Shown here in pieces: positions 25,370 to 34,508 of a stretch of DNA of 64,000 nucleotides. Both the position numbers and the translations under genes were made by a program. The stretch's first letter is position 1. Each line of letters begins with the position of its first letter. Under the pieces are notes generated by a model. It had not been told where the DNA came from. It did not search any database and saw nothing but the letters and a program-made list of their open reading frames with translations. The stretch is from Salisaeta longa DSM 21114 (lineage in GTDB: Bacteria; Bacteroidota; Rhodothermia; Rhodothermales; Salinibacteraceae), in NCBI RefSeq assembly GCF_000419585.1, contig NZ_ATTH01000001.1, forward strand, positions 1,944,005 through 2,008,004. The letters are read 5' to 3'.

Positions 25370-27550
25370 TCACTTGCCGGATTTGGCGTCGTCGACAAAC
25401 ACGAGATCGACTTCGCGCTTCTCGATATCGGCGCCGATGATTTTCACCTGCACGGTGTCGCCCGGCCGAAAGCTGCGGCCGTAGTTTTCGCCGCGCAGCG
25501 TGTACGTCGACTCATCGAACGCGTAGTAGTCGTCGTCCATTTCGCGCACGTGGACGAGCCCTTCTACCAAAAGGTCGGTGATCTCGACGAACACGCCAAA
25601 CTTGGTGGCTCCGCTCACAACACCCTCGTAGGTATTGCCCACGTGGCGCGCGGCGTATTCCACCTTTTTCAGCTTCACCGACTCGCGCTCGGCCTGCTCG
25701 GCCTCGCGCTCTTGCTCTGAGCAGTGCTCGCAAATGGCGGTGAGCCGCTCTTCGTTGGCGGGTCGCCCGCCCGCGTGGTAACGCTTCAGGAGCCGGTGTA
25801 TCGCCAGGTCGGGGTACCGGCGGATGGGGCTGGTGAAGTGCGTGTAGAAATCGAACGAGAGGCCGTAGTGGCCGATGTTGTTCACGTTGTACTCGGCCTT
25901 CGACATGGCCCGGAGCGCCGCCCGCCGGATGACGATCTCCTCGGCCGTGTCGCGGGCGGAGTTGATGAGCTGCGCAAGATCCTCGGAGTCCGCGTTGCCA
26001 TCGGTAAGCGGGAGGGTGTGCCCAAAGACCTGAACGTACTCCGCCAGTTGACGAATGCGCTCGGCATCGGGCGTGTCGTGAATGCGATAGACAAAGGGCG
26101 GTGCGTTGTCGTCGAAGGGAGCGCCGTTGGCGGCATGGTCCTTCGCGTACGACGGGTCGCCGATGTGCGCCGCCACGGTGCGGTTGGCCAGTAGCATGAA
26201 CTCCTCCACGAGCCGGTTGGCCGGCTTGCGGGTCTTGCGCACCACCTCTTGCGGTGTGCCGTCGTCATTGAGGATCACCTTGACCTCGTCGGAGCCGAAG
26301 TCGATGCCGCCGGTGCTCATGCGTTCCTTCGTCAGCTTCTCGGCCAGCCCCCAGGCGCGGCGCACGTGCGCCGCCATCGGCCCCGATTCGCCATCCAGGT
26401 AGGCCTGCGCCTCGTCGTAGGTGAGGCGCTGCTTGGAGTGGATGACGGTTTCGCGGATGTCGTACGACACCACCTCGCCTTGCGGCGTTACGTCCATGAG
26501 GCAGGAGAACGCCAGCTTGTCTTCGTGCGGCCGCAGCGAGCAGAGCCCGTTGGAGAGCTTCTCCGGCAGCATGGGAATGGTGCGATCGACGAGATAGACG
26601 CTCGTGGCGCGGTCGTAGGCCTCGTCTTCAATTGGCCCTTCGGTGGGCACGTAGTGGCTTACGTCGGCGATGTGGACGCCGACCTCGTAGTTGCCGTCGG
26701 GCTTCTGGAGGATGTGGATGGCATCGTCGAAGTCCTTGGCATCGTCCGGGTCGATGGTAAAGACGGGCTTCGAGCGCAAGTCGAGGCGGCGCTCGATCTC
26801 ATCCGATGGAATCTCTTCGGGGATGGCTTCGGCGGCCGCGATGACCTCGTCGGGCAGCTCGGGGCGCACGTCCATGCTCATGGCCAGCGCCAGCACGCGC
26901 ACGTTCGCATCGTCGGCATCGCCCAGCACGCGCAGCACGCGGCCTTCGGGCGAGGCTTTGCGGCTGTCAAACCGGTCGATGGACGCCACCACCTTCTGCC
27001 CATCTTCTGCGCCGTTGAACGCCTCCTCGGGCACGTACACATCCTGCAGCACGCGCTGATCGTCGGGGTCTACGAAGGCAAAGTGCCCCCGCTGCCGAAA
27101 GGTCCCCACCACCTGCGTGCGGCGGCGCTCCAGCACATCGAGCACCTCGCACTCGCGCTTTTTGTCGTCTTTCGAGCGCGCCGCGACGCCCACAAGCACC
27201 CGATCGCCGTCGAGGGCTTCGGCCATGTTGTGCTCGCGGATGAAGAACTCCTCGTCGCTCTCCTCATCTTGCACAAACCCAAAGCCCTGCGGATGCACCG
27301 AGAGGGTGCCCCGCTTGTGGTTGGGCTGCCGGTTGGCCTTGTACTTTCGCCCGTCGCGGCGCACCAGGTGACTGGCGCTCAGGTCGGCCAGGACGTCGCA
27401 AAACGCCAAAAAGTGATCGTTGTCGTCGTCGTACCCGAGCGCTTGCGCCAGCTCGTGCGAGCGATAGGCCGTGTCCGGATGGGCCCGCAGGTGTTCAAGG
27501 AGACGGCGGCGAATGGTATCGTCGGAGGGAGCAGCGGTATCGTGAGCCAC
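25370..27550 (-). CDS. rnr: Ribonuclease R
   Basis: The 726-residue exoribonuclease has the full RNase R order: N-terminal winged helix (RRRLLEHLRAHPDTAYRS), two cold-shock domains (GTLSVHPQGFGFVQ), the RNB catalytic domain with the aspartate cluster DPDDAKDFDDAIHI and GVHIADVSHYV near residue 280, and a C-terminal S1 domain (YEGVVSGATKFGVFVEI). It degrades structured RNA 3'-5'. No ATG fits the family start, so GTG at 27550 is taken; the longer reading overlaps tamB and lacks similarity. It is the last gene of the aroB-tamB-rnr unit and converges with the cupin gene. Confidence 0.94.
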   Translation of the reverse strand: MAHDTAAPSDDTIRRRLLEHLRAHPDTAYRSHELAQALGYDDDNDHFLAFCDVLADLSASHLVRRDGRKYKANRQPNHKRGTLSVHPQGFGFVQDEESDEEFFIREHNMAEALDGDRVLVGVAARSKDDKKRECEVLDVLERRRTQVVGTFRQRGHFAFVDPDDQRVLQDVYVPEEAFNGAEDGQKVVASIDRFDSRKASPEGRVLRVLGDADDANVRVLALAMSMDVRPELPDEVIAAAEAIPEEIPSDEIERRLDLRSKPVFTIDPDDAKDFDDAIHILQKPDGNYEVGVHIADVSHYVPTEGPIEDEAYDRATSVYLVDRTIPMLPEKLSNGLCSLRPHEDKLAFSCLMDVTPQGEVVSYDIRETVIHSKQRLTYDEAQAYLDGESGPMAAHVRRAWGLAEKLTKERMSTGGIDFGSDEVKVILNDDGTPQEVVRKTRKPANRLVEEFMLLANRTVAAHIGDPSYAKDHAANGAPFDDNAPPFVYRIHDTPDAERIRQLAEYVQVFGHTLPLTDGNADSEDLAQLINSARDTAEEIVIRRAALRAMSKAEYNVNNIGHYGLSFDFYTHFTSPIRRYPDLAIHRLLKRYHAGGRPANEERLTAICEHCSEQEREAEQAERESVKLKKVEYAARHVGNTYEGVVSGATKFGVFVEITDLLVEGLVHVREMDDDYYAFDESTYTLRGENYGRSFRPGDTVQVKIIGADIEKREVDLVFVDDAKSGK

Positions 27551-27614
27551 GCAGGAATTCTTTTTGTCTACAAAGCAATATAGGAGAGATGATACCAACG
27601 TAGCGGCCACACGT

Positions 27615-30600
27615 TCAACGCCGATTCGATGAATCCGCAGCGGCGCCGGTGGCCGTGCCCTCCGAAGCGGGCGGCGCGGCGGTGCTGTCGGGCGATGTGG
27701 AGGCGCCGTCGGCCGTTGTGTCGTCGGACGTTGTGCCGCGGGCGGCCGTTCGGTCGGGCAGGAGCCATCCAAACACGCGGTACAGCAGCCGCTTCCACGT
27801 CGGAAATTCGGTTTGGTACGACAGGCGGGCCCCGGCGCTGGTGGTGAGGGTGCGCCCGCGCGTAAAGGTGTCGCCGGTGCGCCGGTAAAACACTTCGGCC
27901 GATACACGGCGGCTGAGCCGCACCTCCACCACAAACTCGCCCTGCGGGCCGCGCGTCTGGGTTTGCTCCTCCTCGTCGGCCGTGTACACCCCCTCGCCGC
28001 GGATGATGAGCCGCTCGTTGAGCAGGCGCAGCGCCACGCCGTAGATGATGTCCAGGTTCTGCGGATTTTCCCCCTGAATGCCCACGTTGAGGTCTACGTT
28101 GGGCAGCGCCTTGCTCAGGTAGCGGTTGAGCTGGCTCGCCACGAGCTGCGAGACGCTGTTAAAGGCCAGCTGGTTGCCCGCGCTGGCCAATCGGTTGCCG
28201 CCGGCTCCGGTATCGCCGGCCGAGGTGGTGGTGAGCAAGAAGGTGTTGGTGAGCAGCACGCTGGTGGCGTACTCGGTGGTCAGCTCGGGCTGGTTGAGGA
28301 TGGCATCGAGCGTGCGCGTACCGACAAGCTGGGCCGGCTGGTCGCGATCAATGGCCAGTCCAAGGTCTACGCGCGGCACTTCGACGGTGCCCGTGATGAA
28401 CAGCTCCACAATGACGGGGATGCGCGCGCTGCGGCTGTCGTAACCGGGCAAGCCCGCCGGCGCGGCCCGCGTGCGGTACGACGCGTTCAGGTTGAGCTGC
28501 GCGTTGATCGGGTCGCCCGTCCACGTAATCGTGCCGCCGTCAATCGCAAATTGCCGGACGAACACTTCCCCCGCGGTAAACAGGTACGAGCCGCCCTGCA
28601 CATCGAAGCTGCCGTACACGTAGAAGGTGCCTTCGGTGCGTTGCAGCTGCACGCGGCCCGATCCGGTCGTGCGCACCACGTCGCCCACCACCGGATCGAA
28701 GGCGAGGTCGACCTGCGAGCCCTCGGGCGCTACAATGTTCAGGTTGATGTCGAGCCCATCGAGGAACGTCGGCTCCCCCTCGGGACGGTCGGCCAGCACA
28801 TTGTCGCGCCGGTTAATCTCGCGCAGGTCCGGAAGTTGGCCGGTGGAGTCGGCAAAGATGATGAAGCCGCTATCCTCCGAAACGCCGCCTTCTATGACGG
28901 GGATGACGAGCCGACTGTTGGGCGTGGTACGTACGCGCGACGAGTACAGCCGCGCACTGGAGAGCGGGCCGACGAGGCGCACGGTGCCGCTCGCGCGGAT
29001 GTCGCCGTAGAACGGCAGCGTCTGCGATTCGGCCACGTTGATGAACTGCATTTCTTGCAGGTCGCCGCGCAGGTTAAACGAGAAAAACTCGTAGTCGTTA
29101 AACAGCACCGAGCCGTTCATGGTAGCGCGGCCCTCGCCCTGGTCGCGCACTGTCACATCTTGCAGGTGGATGCCGCGCGCATCGACGCGCACCGGCCCGC
29201 TCACGTTGTAGGCCAACCCAAACTCGGGAACGGTGGCGTACCCGTTGGCCACGCGCAAATCGGCCTCAAACAACGGATCGGTGAGGTATCCGCCGATGCG
29301 GCCGGTGCCCGCCACGTAGCCATCGACAGTGCCCAGGTCGTCCTCGAAGATGTACTTGAAGAAAAAGAGATCGGCCTCGGCGATGTTAACCGACAGGTTG
29401 AGAGGCGTGCGGCCTGCAGTGCCTAGGCCTACGGTGCCCACCATACTGAGCGTGCTTCGGCGCGTATCGGTGAGGCCGCCGGGCACCAAGATGGGGACAT
29501 CGACCGTCGTATCGGCCGGCGCCAGGCGCGCGTTGAGCCGCACGGCCTGCCGATCGAGTGCGTACTGGCTTGACACTGTGAGGCGCCCCAGCAGGTTTTG
29601 GTCGAGCGACAGGCGCTGCACGGCAAACGACCCGCTGAGCTCGGGTGCGCGCCATCCGCCGGTGAGGGCCGTGCGCCCGCTCAAGCTACCACCCAGCGGA
29701 TGGTTCATCTGAGCGACCTGCGAGAACGGAAGGAGCCGCACGTTCGATGCCTCCACCGCCAAGGTGTCGGTTGGGTACGGCGAGAACGTGCCGTCCAGTT
29801 GAAGGCGCTGCACGCGGGCCGCGGCCGGCTGCGTGCTCTGAAACGTCAGGCGATCCATCTGCACGGCATCCCGGTAGAGGCGCACGGTGGGCGTTCCGCG
29901 CACTTCCCAGGCCACCGGCGGCACGGCAAGCGACAGCTCGCGGAGCGTTAGCGTGTTGTAGGCCGCGTGGGCTTGCACCGTGGCCCGCAGGTTGAACCAC
30001 CCTTCTGCAGCTGCGCGTTGGGCCTGTGCCGCAAGGGTGCCGCGCTGGTTTTTGAAGTCGAAGGACGCCGTGGCCGCTTGTAGCGCCACGCGGCTGTTTG
30101 CCAACCGATCGGCGCGCGCCTCCACCCGCACCGAAAGCGTTTCGTGCAACGGCCGCTCGCGCAGGGTGCCGCCCAGCCGAAACTGAACCGCCGGATCGTG
30201 GCCCCGCCATGAGCCCACGCCCAGGCGCTCGGCGGTGAGCGTGCCGCGCAGTTGGAGGCTGTCGGGCGAGACGACCGCGGCCATTGTTGCTGTAAATGTC
30301 GAGTCGACGGCCGGGGCCGCGGGCCACCACGCACGCACAATCGCGGGCCGCTTCCACCGCAGGGTGCTGGCGACCTCCAGCGGCCGCGCATAGTCCGCAG
30401 CGCGCATCACGCGCGCGACGGCTTGCTGGGCCGCAGGCACGGTGCGAGCAGCAGAAGTGGACGGCGGCGATGGTTGCGCCGACGCCGTGACAAGCGAATC
30501 GGGCGCCGCGGGGCGGCGCGGCTTGCTCCACAGGGTCGTTACCGCAGCCCGCGTCTCGGCCGCCCAGAGGCGCCCCAAGGCCCACAGCGGCTCGACGGCC

Positions 30601-32447
30601 ACGTCGCCCGCCAGCGTAGCCGCCACCACGTCGCCGCCGATGCGCACGCGCGAACCAGTGGCGCTGCGCGGCTTCAGGGCCACCGTCACGCGATGCGCCG
30701 GGAGCGTGGTGATGCTGTCGCTTCGTGCAATGATGGCCTGTGCCACAGATACATCGGCGGTACCCTGCAGGGCGGCCCACCGCTGCAGCCCCGATGCCTG
30801 CGCCGTTAGCGTTGCGGTAAGCTGCGTCGGCGGGCCGCCCATCACCGGCTGCAGCTCGAAGCGCTCGGCCGTCGCCTCCAACGCCACGCGCGGCACCGCA
30901 ACAGAATCGACCCACGCGCCCTGTGCCGTCAGGCGTCCGCCGGCGGGTTGCCGAAGCTGCAGTGTCCCTTCAACCCGGCGGCCGGCCGCGGTGCGCACCG
31001 CCGACGCATCGAGCGCGAGCGAGTCGAGGCGCTGCGGGCCGAGCTGCGCGTCGGAGAGGCGCACCTGCGTGGCGGTGCGGAGGGCCTGCAGGCTGCGGCC
31101 TTCGCCGCTGAGCGTCACCACGCCGCTGAGACGCACGGGCCGCTGCACGCGCCGCACCACCCGGTGGACGGCCAGTTGTTGCGTGGTTAGGGCGGCCTGG
31201 AAGGCCAGCGTGTCGGAAGCGGCGTAGCGCAGGCGGGCCGTGCCGCCGGCCCGTCCGGGCGCGCCGGCCACCGACCAGTCGGCGGTGCCCTGTAGGGCCA
31301 CGGGCGTCGCGGCAGACGATAGCCCGTGCACGGTGCTCCGCACATAGGCCGATAGGCGCAGCGGACCGGTGCGATGCAGCGCGGCCAGCGGCGCCCCGGG
31401 CACCAGCGCGTCGACATCGGACGGGCGCACGGTGGTGTGCCGGACGGCGAGCTCGGCATCCAGCGAATCGGGCCAGCCTACGAGCGTGCCCCGCACCGAG
31501 GCCCGCGATAGGCCGTGCGCCACCATCAGCGAGTCGATGACGAGCCCGCGCAGCGGACCGTGCACGCGCCCCGCCACTTGCATGCTGCGCGCCAGCGGCC
31601 AGCGCGGTACCAGCCGCTGCCACGCGGTGTTGTTGACGGTGCTGGGCGCCACATCCACCATGAGGCGCCGTTGCCCCACGGCGTCGGCCGGGCGCCAGCG
31701 GGCCTCCACGGCCAGGTCGGTACCGCCCGATTGCAGACGGGCGGCGTCAAGGTGCCAGGCCCCGCCGGTGCGCCGCACCGTTCCGGTCATGCGTACCGCC
31801 GCTCGCTGATCCGACAACGCGAACCGCAGCGCGTCTACGTCCACACGGCGCGCCTTGGGCAGCCACTGCACGTGCATCTGCGCATTCAAGCCCCGCAGCT
31901 CGGCCGTCGTGTAGTCGAACAGCCAGCCGTTTCGGACGATTGCGGGCGGCGGGGCGGCCGAGGTGGTGCGCACCGTTCCGTCCACAATCTCCACATCGCC
32001 AAGCGCAAACGACGGCGGCCCGTTCGAGGGAGCAGCCGTGCGAAGACCAAGCGCCCGCGCAATCGTCCACGTGCTATCGGCCCGTTGGTGCAGCCACAGG
32101 TGCGGCCGGATGAGGGTGAGCGACCGGAGCGTTGCGTAGCCGCGCCACATGCTCCGCCACGAGGGCCGCGCCACCACCGAATCGACGTGCGCGATGGTGT
32201 CGCCGGTGGCGCTGAGCAGAAGCACGTCGCGCGCAAACAGATCCCACACCAGGTTGCCCTCCAGCGCGCCAATGCGCAGCGTCCCGCGAAACTGCTCGTT
32301 GAACTGCGCCTCAATCTGCTGCCGCACCACGTCACGGCCGACCCGCGTGCGCGTGAGGCCAAAAAAGAGCACAACCGCCGCCAGCAGCAGGTACAGGCCG
32401 CCTACAAGCAGTCCGCGCGCGGTACGTACAAAGGAAGGAACAGACAC
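27615..32447 (-). CDS. tamB: TamB-family inner-membrane/periplasmic protein
   Basis: The 1610-residue protein has an N-terminal membrane anchor (residues 9-30, LLVGGLYLLLAAVVLFFGL) and a very long stretch of short beta-strand repeats. Its C-terminal DUF490/TamB domain (about 1180-1540) ends in strands that contact an outer membrane barrel, and a short low-complexity acidic/Ser tail follows. TamB-like proteins form a hydrophobic groove that moves phospholipids to the outer membrane or helps assemble outer membrane proteins. The partner TamA/BamA is not in the window. It follows aroB by 96 bases and precedes rnr by 64. Confidence 0.92.
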   Translation of the reverse strand: MSVPSFVRTARGLLVGGLYLLLAAVVLFFGLTRTRVGRDVVRQQIEAQFNEQFRGTLRIGALEGNLVWDLFARDVLLLSATGDTIAHVDSVVARPSWRSMWRGYATLRSLTLIRPHLWLHQRADSTWTIARALGLRTAAPSNGPPSFALGDVEIVDGTVRTTSAAPPPAIVRNGWLFDYTTAELRGLNAQMHVQWLPKARRVDVDALRFALSDQRAAVRMTGTVRRTGGAWHLDAARLQSGGTDLAVEARWRPADAVGQRRLMVDVAPSTVNNTAWQRLVPRWPLARSMQVAGRVHGPLRGLVIDSLMVAHGLSRASVRGTLVGWPDSLDAELAVRHTTVRPSDVDALVPGAPLAALHRTGPLRLSAYVRSTVHGLSSAATPVALQGTADWSVAGAPGRAGGTARLRYAASDTLAFQAALTTQQLAVHRVVRRVQRPVRLSGVVTLSGEGRSLQALRTATQVRLSDAQLGPQRLDSLALDASAVRTAAGRRVEGTLQLRQPAGGRLTAQGAWVDSVAVPRVALEATAERFELQPVMGGPPTQLTATLTAQASGLQRWAALQGTADVSVAQAIIARSDSITTLPAHRVTVALKPRSATGSRVRIGGDVVAATLAGDVAVEPLWALGRLWAAETRAAVTTLWSKPRRPAAPDSLVTASAQPSPPSTSAARTVPAAQQAVARVMRAADYARPLEVASTLRWKRPAIVRAWWPAAPAVDSTFTATMAAVVSPDSLQLRGTLTAERLGVGSWRGHDPAVQFRLGGTLRERPLHETLSVRVEARADRLANSRVALQAATASFDFKNQRGTLAAQAQRAAAEGWFNLRATVQAHAAYNTLTLRELSLAVPPVAWEVRGTPTVRLYRDAVQMDRLTFQSTQPAAARVQRLQLDGTFSPYPTDTLAVEASNVRLLPFSQVAQMNHPLGGSLSGRTALTGGWRAPELSGSFAVQRLSLDQNLLGRLTVSSQYALDRQAVRLNARLAPADTTVDVPILVPGGLTDTRRSTLSMVGTVGLGTAGRTPLNLSVNIAEADLFFFKYIFEDDLGTVDGYVAGTGRIGGYLTDPLFEADLRVANGYATVPEFGLAYNVSGPVRVDARGIHLQDVTVRDQGEGRATMNGSVLFNDYEFFSFNLRGDLQEMQFINVAESQTLPFYGDIRASGTVRLVGPLSSARLYSSRVRTTPNSRLVIPVIEGGVSEDSGFIIFADSTGQLPDLREINRRDNVLADRPEGEPTFLDGLDINLNIVAPEGSQVDLAFDPVVGDVVRTTGSGRVQLQRTEGTFYVYGSFDVQGGSYLFTAGEVFVRQFAIDGGTITWTGDPINAQLNLNASYRTRAAPAGLPGYDSRSARIPVIVELFITGTVEVPRVDLGLAIDRDQPAQLVGTRTLDAILNQPELTTEYATSVLLTNTFLLTTTSAGDTGAGGNRLASAGNQLAFNSVSQLVASQLNRYLSKALPNVDLNVGIQGENPQNLDIIYGVALRLLNERLIIRGEGVYTADEEEQTQTRGPQGEFVVEVRLSRRVSAEVFYRRTGDTFTRGRTLTTSAGARLSYQTEFPTWKRLLYRVFGWLLPDRTAARGTTSDDTTADGASTSPDSTAAPPASEGTATGAAADSSNRR

Positions 32448-32543
32448 AAGCTCAGGCGTGGCAGCGGGGGAGCAGGGCGCAGCGCCGTGGCAGAAGGCGG
32501 TGCAACGAGATCGTCATACGTGTGGGGCCGCGTCTGTATCCAT

Positions 32544-33629
32544 CTACGACGTGGCGAACGTCCACGCGCGGGCCACGGCCGCCCGCGAGCAGTCGCTGGT
32601 GACGTATGGATCGCCCGGCGCCCGCAGCAGCACGAAGCGGCGACGGCCGCCGCGGTTCTTTTTGTCGGCGCGCATGGCTTCGTAGAGGGCCTCGAAGGAG
32701 AGATCGGCAGTGGCGTCCACCGGTGCCAGCGGCCGCACCAGGGCGTCGCACGCGTCCAGCGGAAACGATGGATGCGCCGCACTGGACAGGTGAAGCGCGG
32801 CCCGCAGGCCCAGCGCCACCGCCCCGCCGTGCGTGAAGCGTCCGTAGCCCGCCACCGCTTCGATGGCGTGCGCAAACGTATGCCCCAGGTTGAGCACGGC
32901 GCGCCGCCCGGCCTCGCGCTCGTCGGCCTGCACCACCTCGGCCTTCACGGCCACGGCCGCCCGCACCATCGACGGGATGGGGGCATCGTCGGTGCGGGCG
33001 TACAGCGCATCGCGGTGCTTGGCAAGCAGCGCGCGCAGCGGCCCGTCGGTAAGCAGGGCGTGCTTCGCCACCTCCGCCAGCCCGCTGGTCCACTCGCGCA
33101 TAGGCAGCGTACGCAGGCATGCCGTGTCGGTGTGCACCAGCGCCGGCTGATAAAACGAACCGATCAGGTTTTTGCCGGTCGCGTGGTTGATGCCGGTTTT
33201 GCCGCCAATGGAGCTATCGACCTGCGCAATGAGCGACGTGGGCACGTGTACCAGCGGAACGCCGCGCAGCAGCGTAGCCGCGGCAAACCCCGCCAGATCG
33301 CCGATGACGCCGCCGCCTACCGCCAACACGGGCGTCTGCCGGTCCATGCCCCAGCGGAGGGCCTCGTCGTAGATGCGGTGCAGCATCTCGGCACGTTTGG
33401 TGGCTTCGCCAGGCGGCAGCGTGTGCACGTGCGGCGTCCATCCGGCGCTGGTCAGCGCGGCCCCCACCGGCCCGCGATAGTGCGCGGCCACGTGCTCGTC
33501 GGTCACCAGCAGGCAGCGCCCGGGGCGCACGTCGGCCGCGGCCAGCGTAGCGGGCAGGGCATCAAGCGGACGAAACTGGACGTCGTAGCGACGCCCGTCG
33601 GCAAACGAAAGCGTGATCGGGTCGGGCAC
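32544..33629 (-). CDS. aroB: 3-dehydroquinate synthase
   Basis: The 361-residue enzyme performs the second shikimate-pathway step, turning DAHP into 3-dehydroquinate with NAD+ and a divalent metal. Motifs: LPPGEATKRAEM, GGGVIGDLAGFAAAT (NAD site) near residue 105, VDSSIGGKTGIN near 140, AEVAKHALL (metal Glu) near 185, and LNLGHTFAHAIE (metal His) near 245. The length and start are normal. It is the first gene of a minus-strand unit with tamB and rnr, a mixed-function operon. Confidence 0.95.
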   Translation of the reverse strand: MPDPITLSFADGRRYDVQFRPLDALPATLAAADVRPGRCLLVTDEHVAAHYRGPVGAALTSAGWTPHVHTLPPGEATKRAEMLHRIYDEALRWGMDRQTPVLAVGGGVIGDLAGFAAATLLRGVPLVHVPTSLIAQVDSSIGGKTGINHATGKNLIGSFYQPALVHTDTACLRTLPMREWTSGLAEVAKHALLTDGPLRALLAKHRDALYARTDDAPIPSMVRAAVAVKAEVVQADEREAGRRAVLNLGHTFAHAIEAVAGYGRFTHGGAVALGLRAALHLSSAAHPSFPLDACDALVRPLAPVDATADLSFEALYEAMRADKKNRGGRRRFVLLRAPGDPYVTSDCSRAAVARAWTFATS

Positions 33630-33948
33630 GGGGCGGCGGGGCGGATTGGAGACTGCAGCGACGCCTTGTCACACGAGCCGGCGCCCCATCGGATTCACGC
33701 GCTGCGCAAATTTCCGGCGGATCTGCACGCGGCGTCGCGCAGCGTCCCATGCCATCGTGCGTTCCGCACAGCGTCCCAAAGGCCCACCACGCCGCACCAG
33801 TGCAATCGCATCAATTTGGGGTTCGTACTGACGCCGATCAGGAGCGATTTGCAAAATGATGATGACGTGCCCCGGAAGGAAGATCCGTCTTTTGCTCTAT
33901 CAGTACGTCTCGCTGATTGCAATGTGCGGCAGGTCCTTGCTCGTTTGT

Positions 33949-34014
33949 GGAGATTGCCACGTACCACGAGTATGATCTTAGGCCCTCGCTCCGCTCCTCG
34001 CAATAACAAAAGGG
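33949..34014 (-). repeat. Interspersed repeat copy A
   Basis: Read on the minus strand it begins TTGTTATTGCGAGGAGCGGA and ends GTGGCAATCTCC, the same start and end as copies B and C. The middle is about 25 bases longer than in copy B. The TCATTGCGAG...GCAATCTCC pattern is a known class of intergenic dispersed repeat in many bacterial genomes. Confidence 0.7.
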
Positions 34015-34109
34015 ATGAAGTGCAGAAACGATACGTGAATGGTTCAGATGGCTTTTCGGACGAGTCTGAACAACTGCACGCCCAACACACAAAAAAGCAG
34101 TACGCTCCT

Positions 34110-34154
34110 TGTCATCGCGAGGAACGAACGCACGTGAGTGACGCGGCGATCTCC
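34110..34154 (+). repeat. Interspersed repeat copy B
   Basis: Short form on the plus strand, starting TGTCATCGCGAGGAACGAAC and ending GACGCGGCGATCTCC. It has the same boundaries as copy A without the insert. Confidence 0.72.
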
Positions 34155-34180
34155 ATGTACGGGCAGGAGCGCCCCATTGC

Positions 34181-34272
34181 GGAGATTGCGCCACAGGCAT
34201 GACCTTCGGCCCCCCTTCCAGGATGACCTAAAGGCCCCCGCGCTCACTGCGTTCGCTCGCAATGACAAGAGG
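34181..34272 (-). repeat. Interspersed repeat copy C
   Basis: On the minus strand it begins CTTGTCATTGCGAGCGAACG and ends GTGGCGCAATCTCC. Its middle contains GGTCATCCTGGAAGG and a nearby GAAGGTCAT, as if a second dispersed repeat had been inserted inside the first. Confidence 0.7.
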
Positions 34273-34508
34273 AGTGAGGGGCCTTAGTCATGCCACTGGT
34301 GCGCATGCGAGCGACGCGGAGGCCGTCTTCGAGGCGCACAGGGCGGATTCACGATTGCTCATTCGATTGCCTTGCACGCAGCACGCTGCGGTTGCATCGA
34401 ACCGGTTGGCCGACGTAACATTGCAAGAGATGCCCACGTGTCAATCCCCGCGTGTGAGTCCCCGCGTTGCCGTTTGCCTCCTTCCACAACCTGACCACCT
34501 CTATCGCC

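Larger units (their letters stand above)
33630..34508. other. Non-coding region with interspersed repeats
   Basis: This 879-base gap separates aroB from the AAA ATPase gene. I can support no gene in it. Its middle (33949-34272) holds three copies of a short palindromic intergenic repeat, listed separately. The last 200 bases before 34509 should hold the promoter of the AAA gene, but I see no clear consensus. Confidence 0.7.

Noticed and set aside
27813-29426. Plus-strand frame of 537 codons opposite tamB
   Set aside because: Antisense shadow of a TamB domain; composition is arginine/histidine-rich and no family is visible.
31515-34202. Plus-strand frame of about 895 codons across the start of tamB and aroB
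   Set aside because: It lies antisense to two well-supported genes with family motifs and has an Arg/His/Pro-rich shadow composition; high GC removes stop codons by chance.
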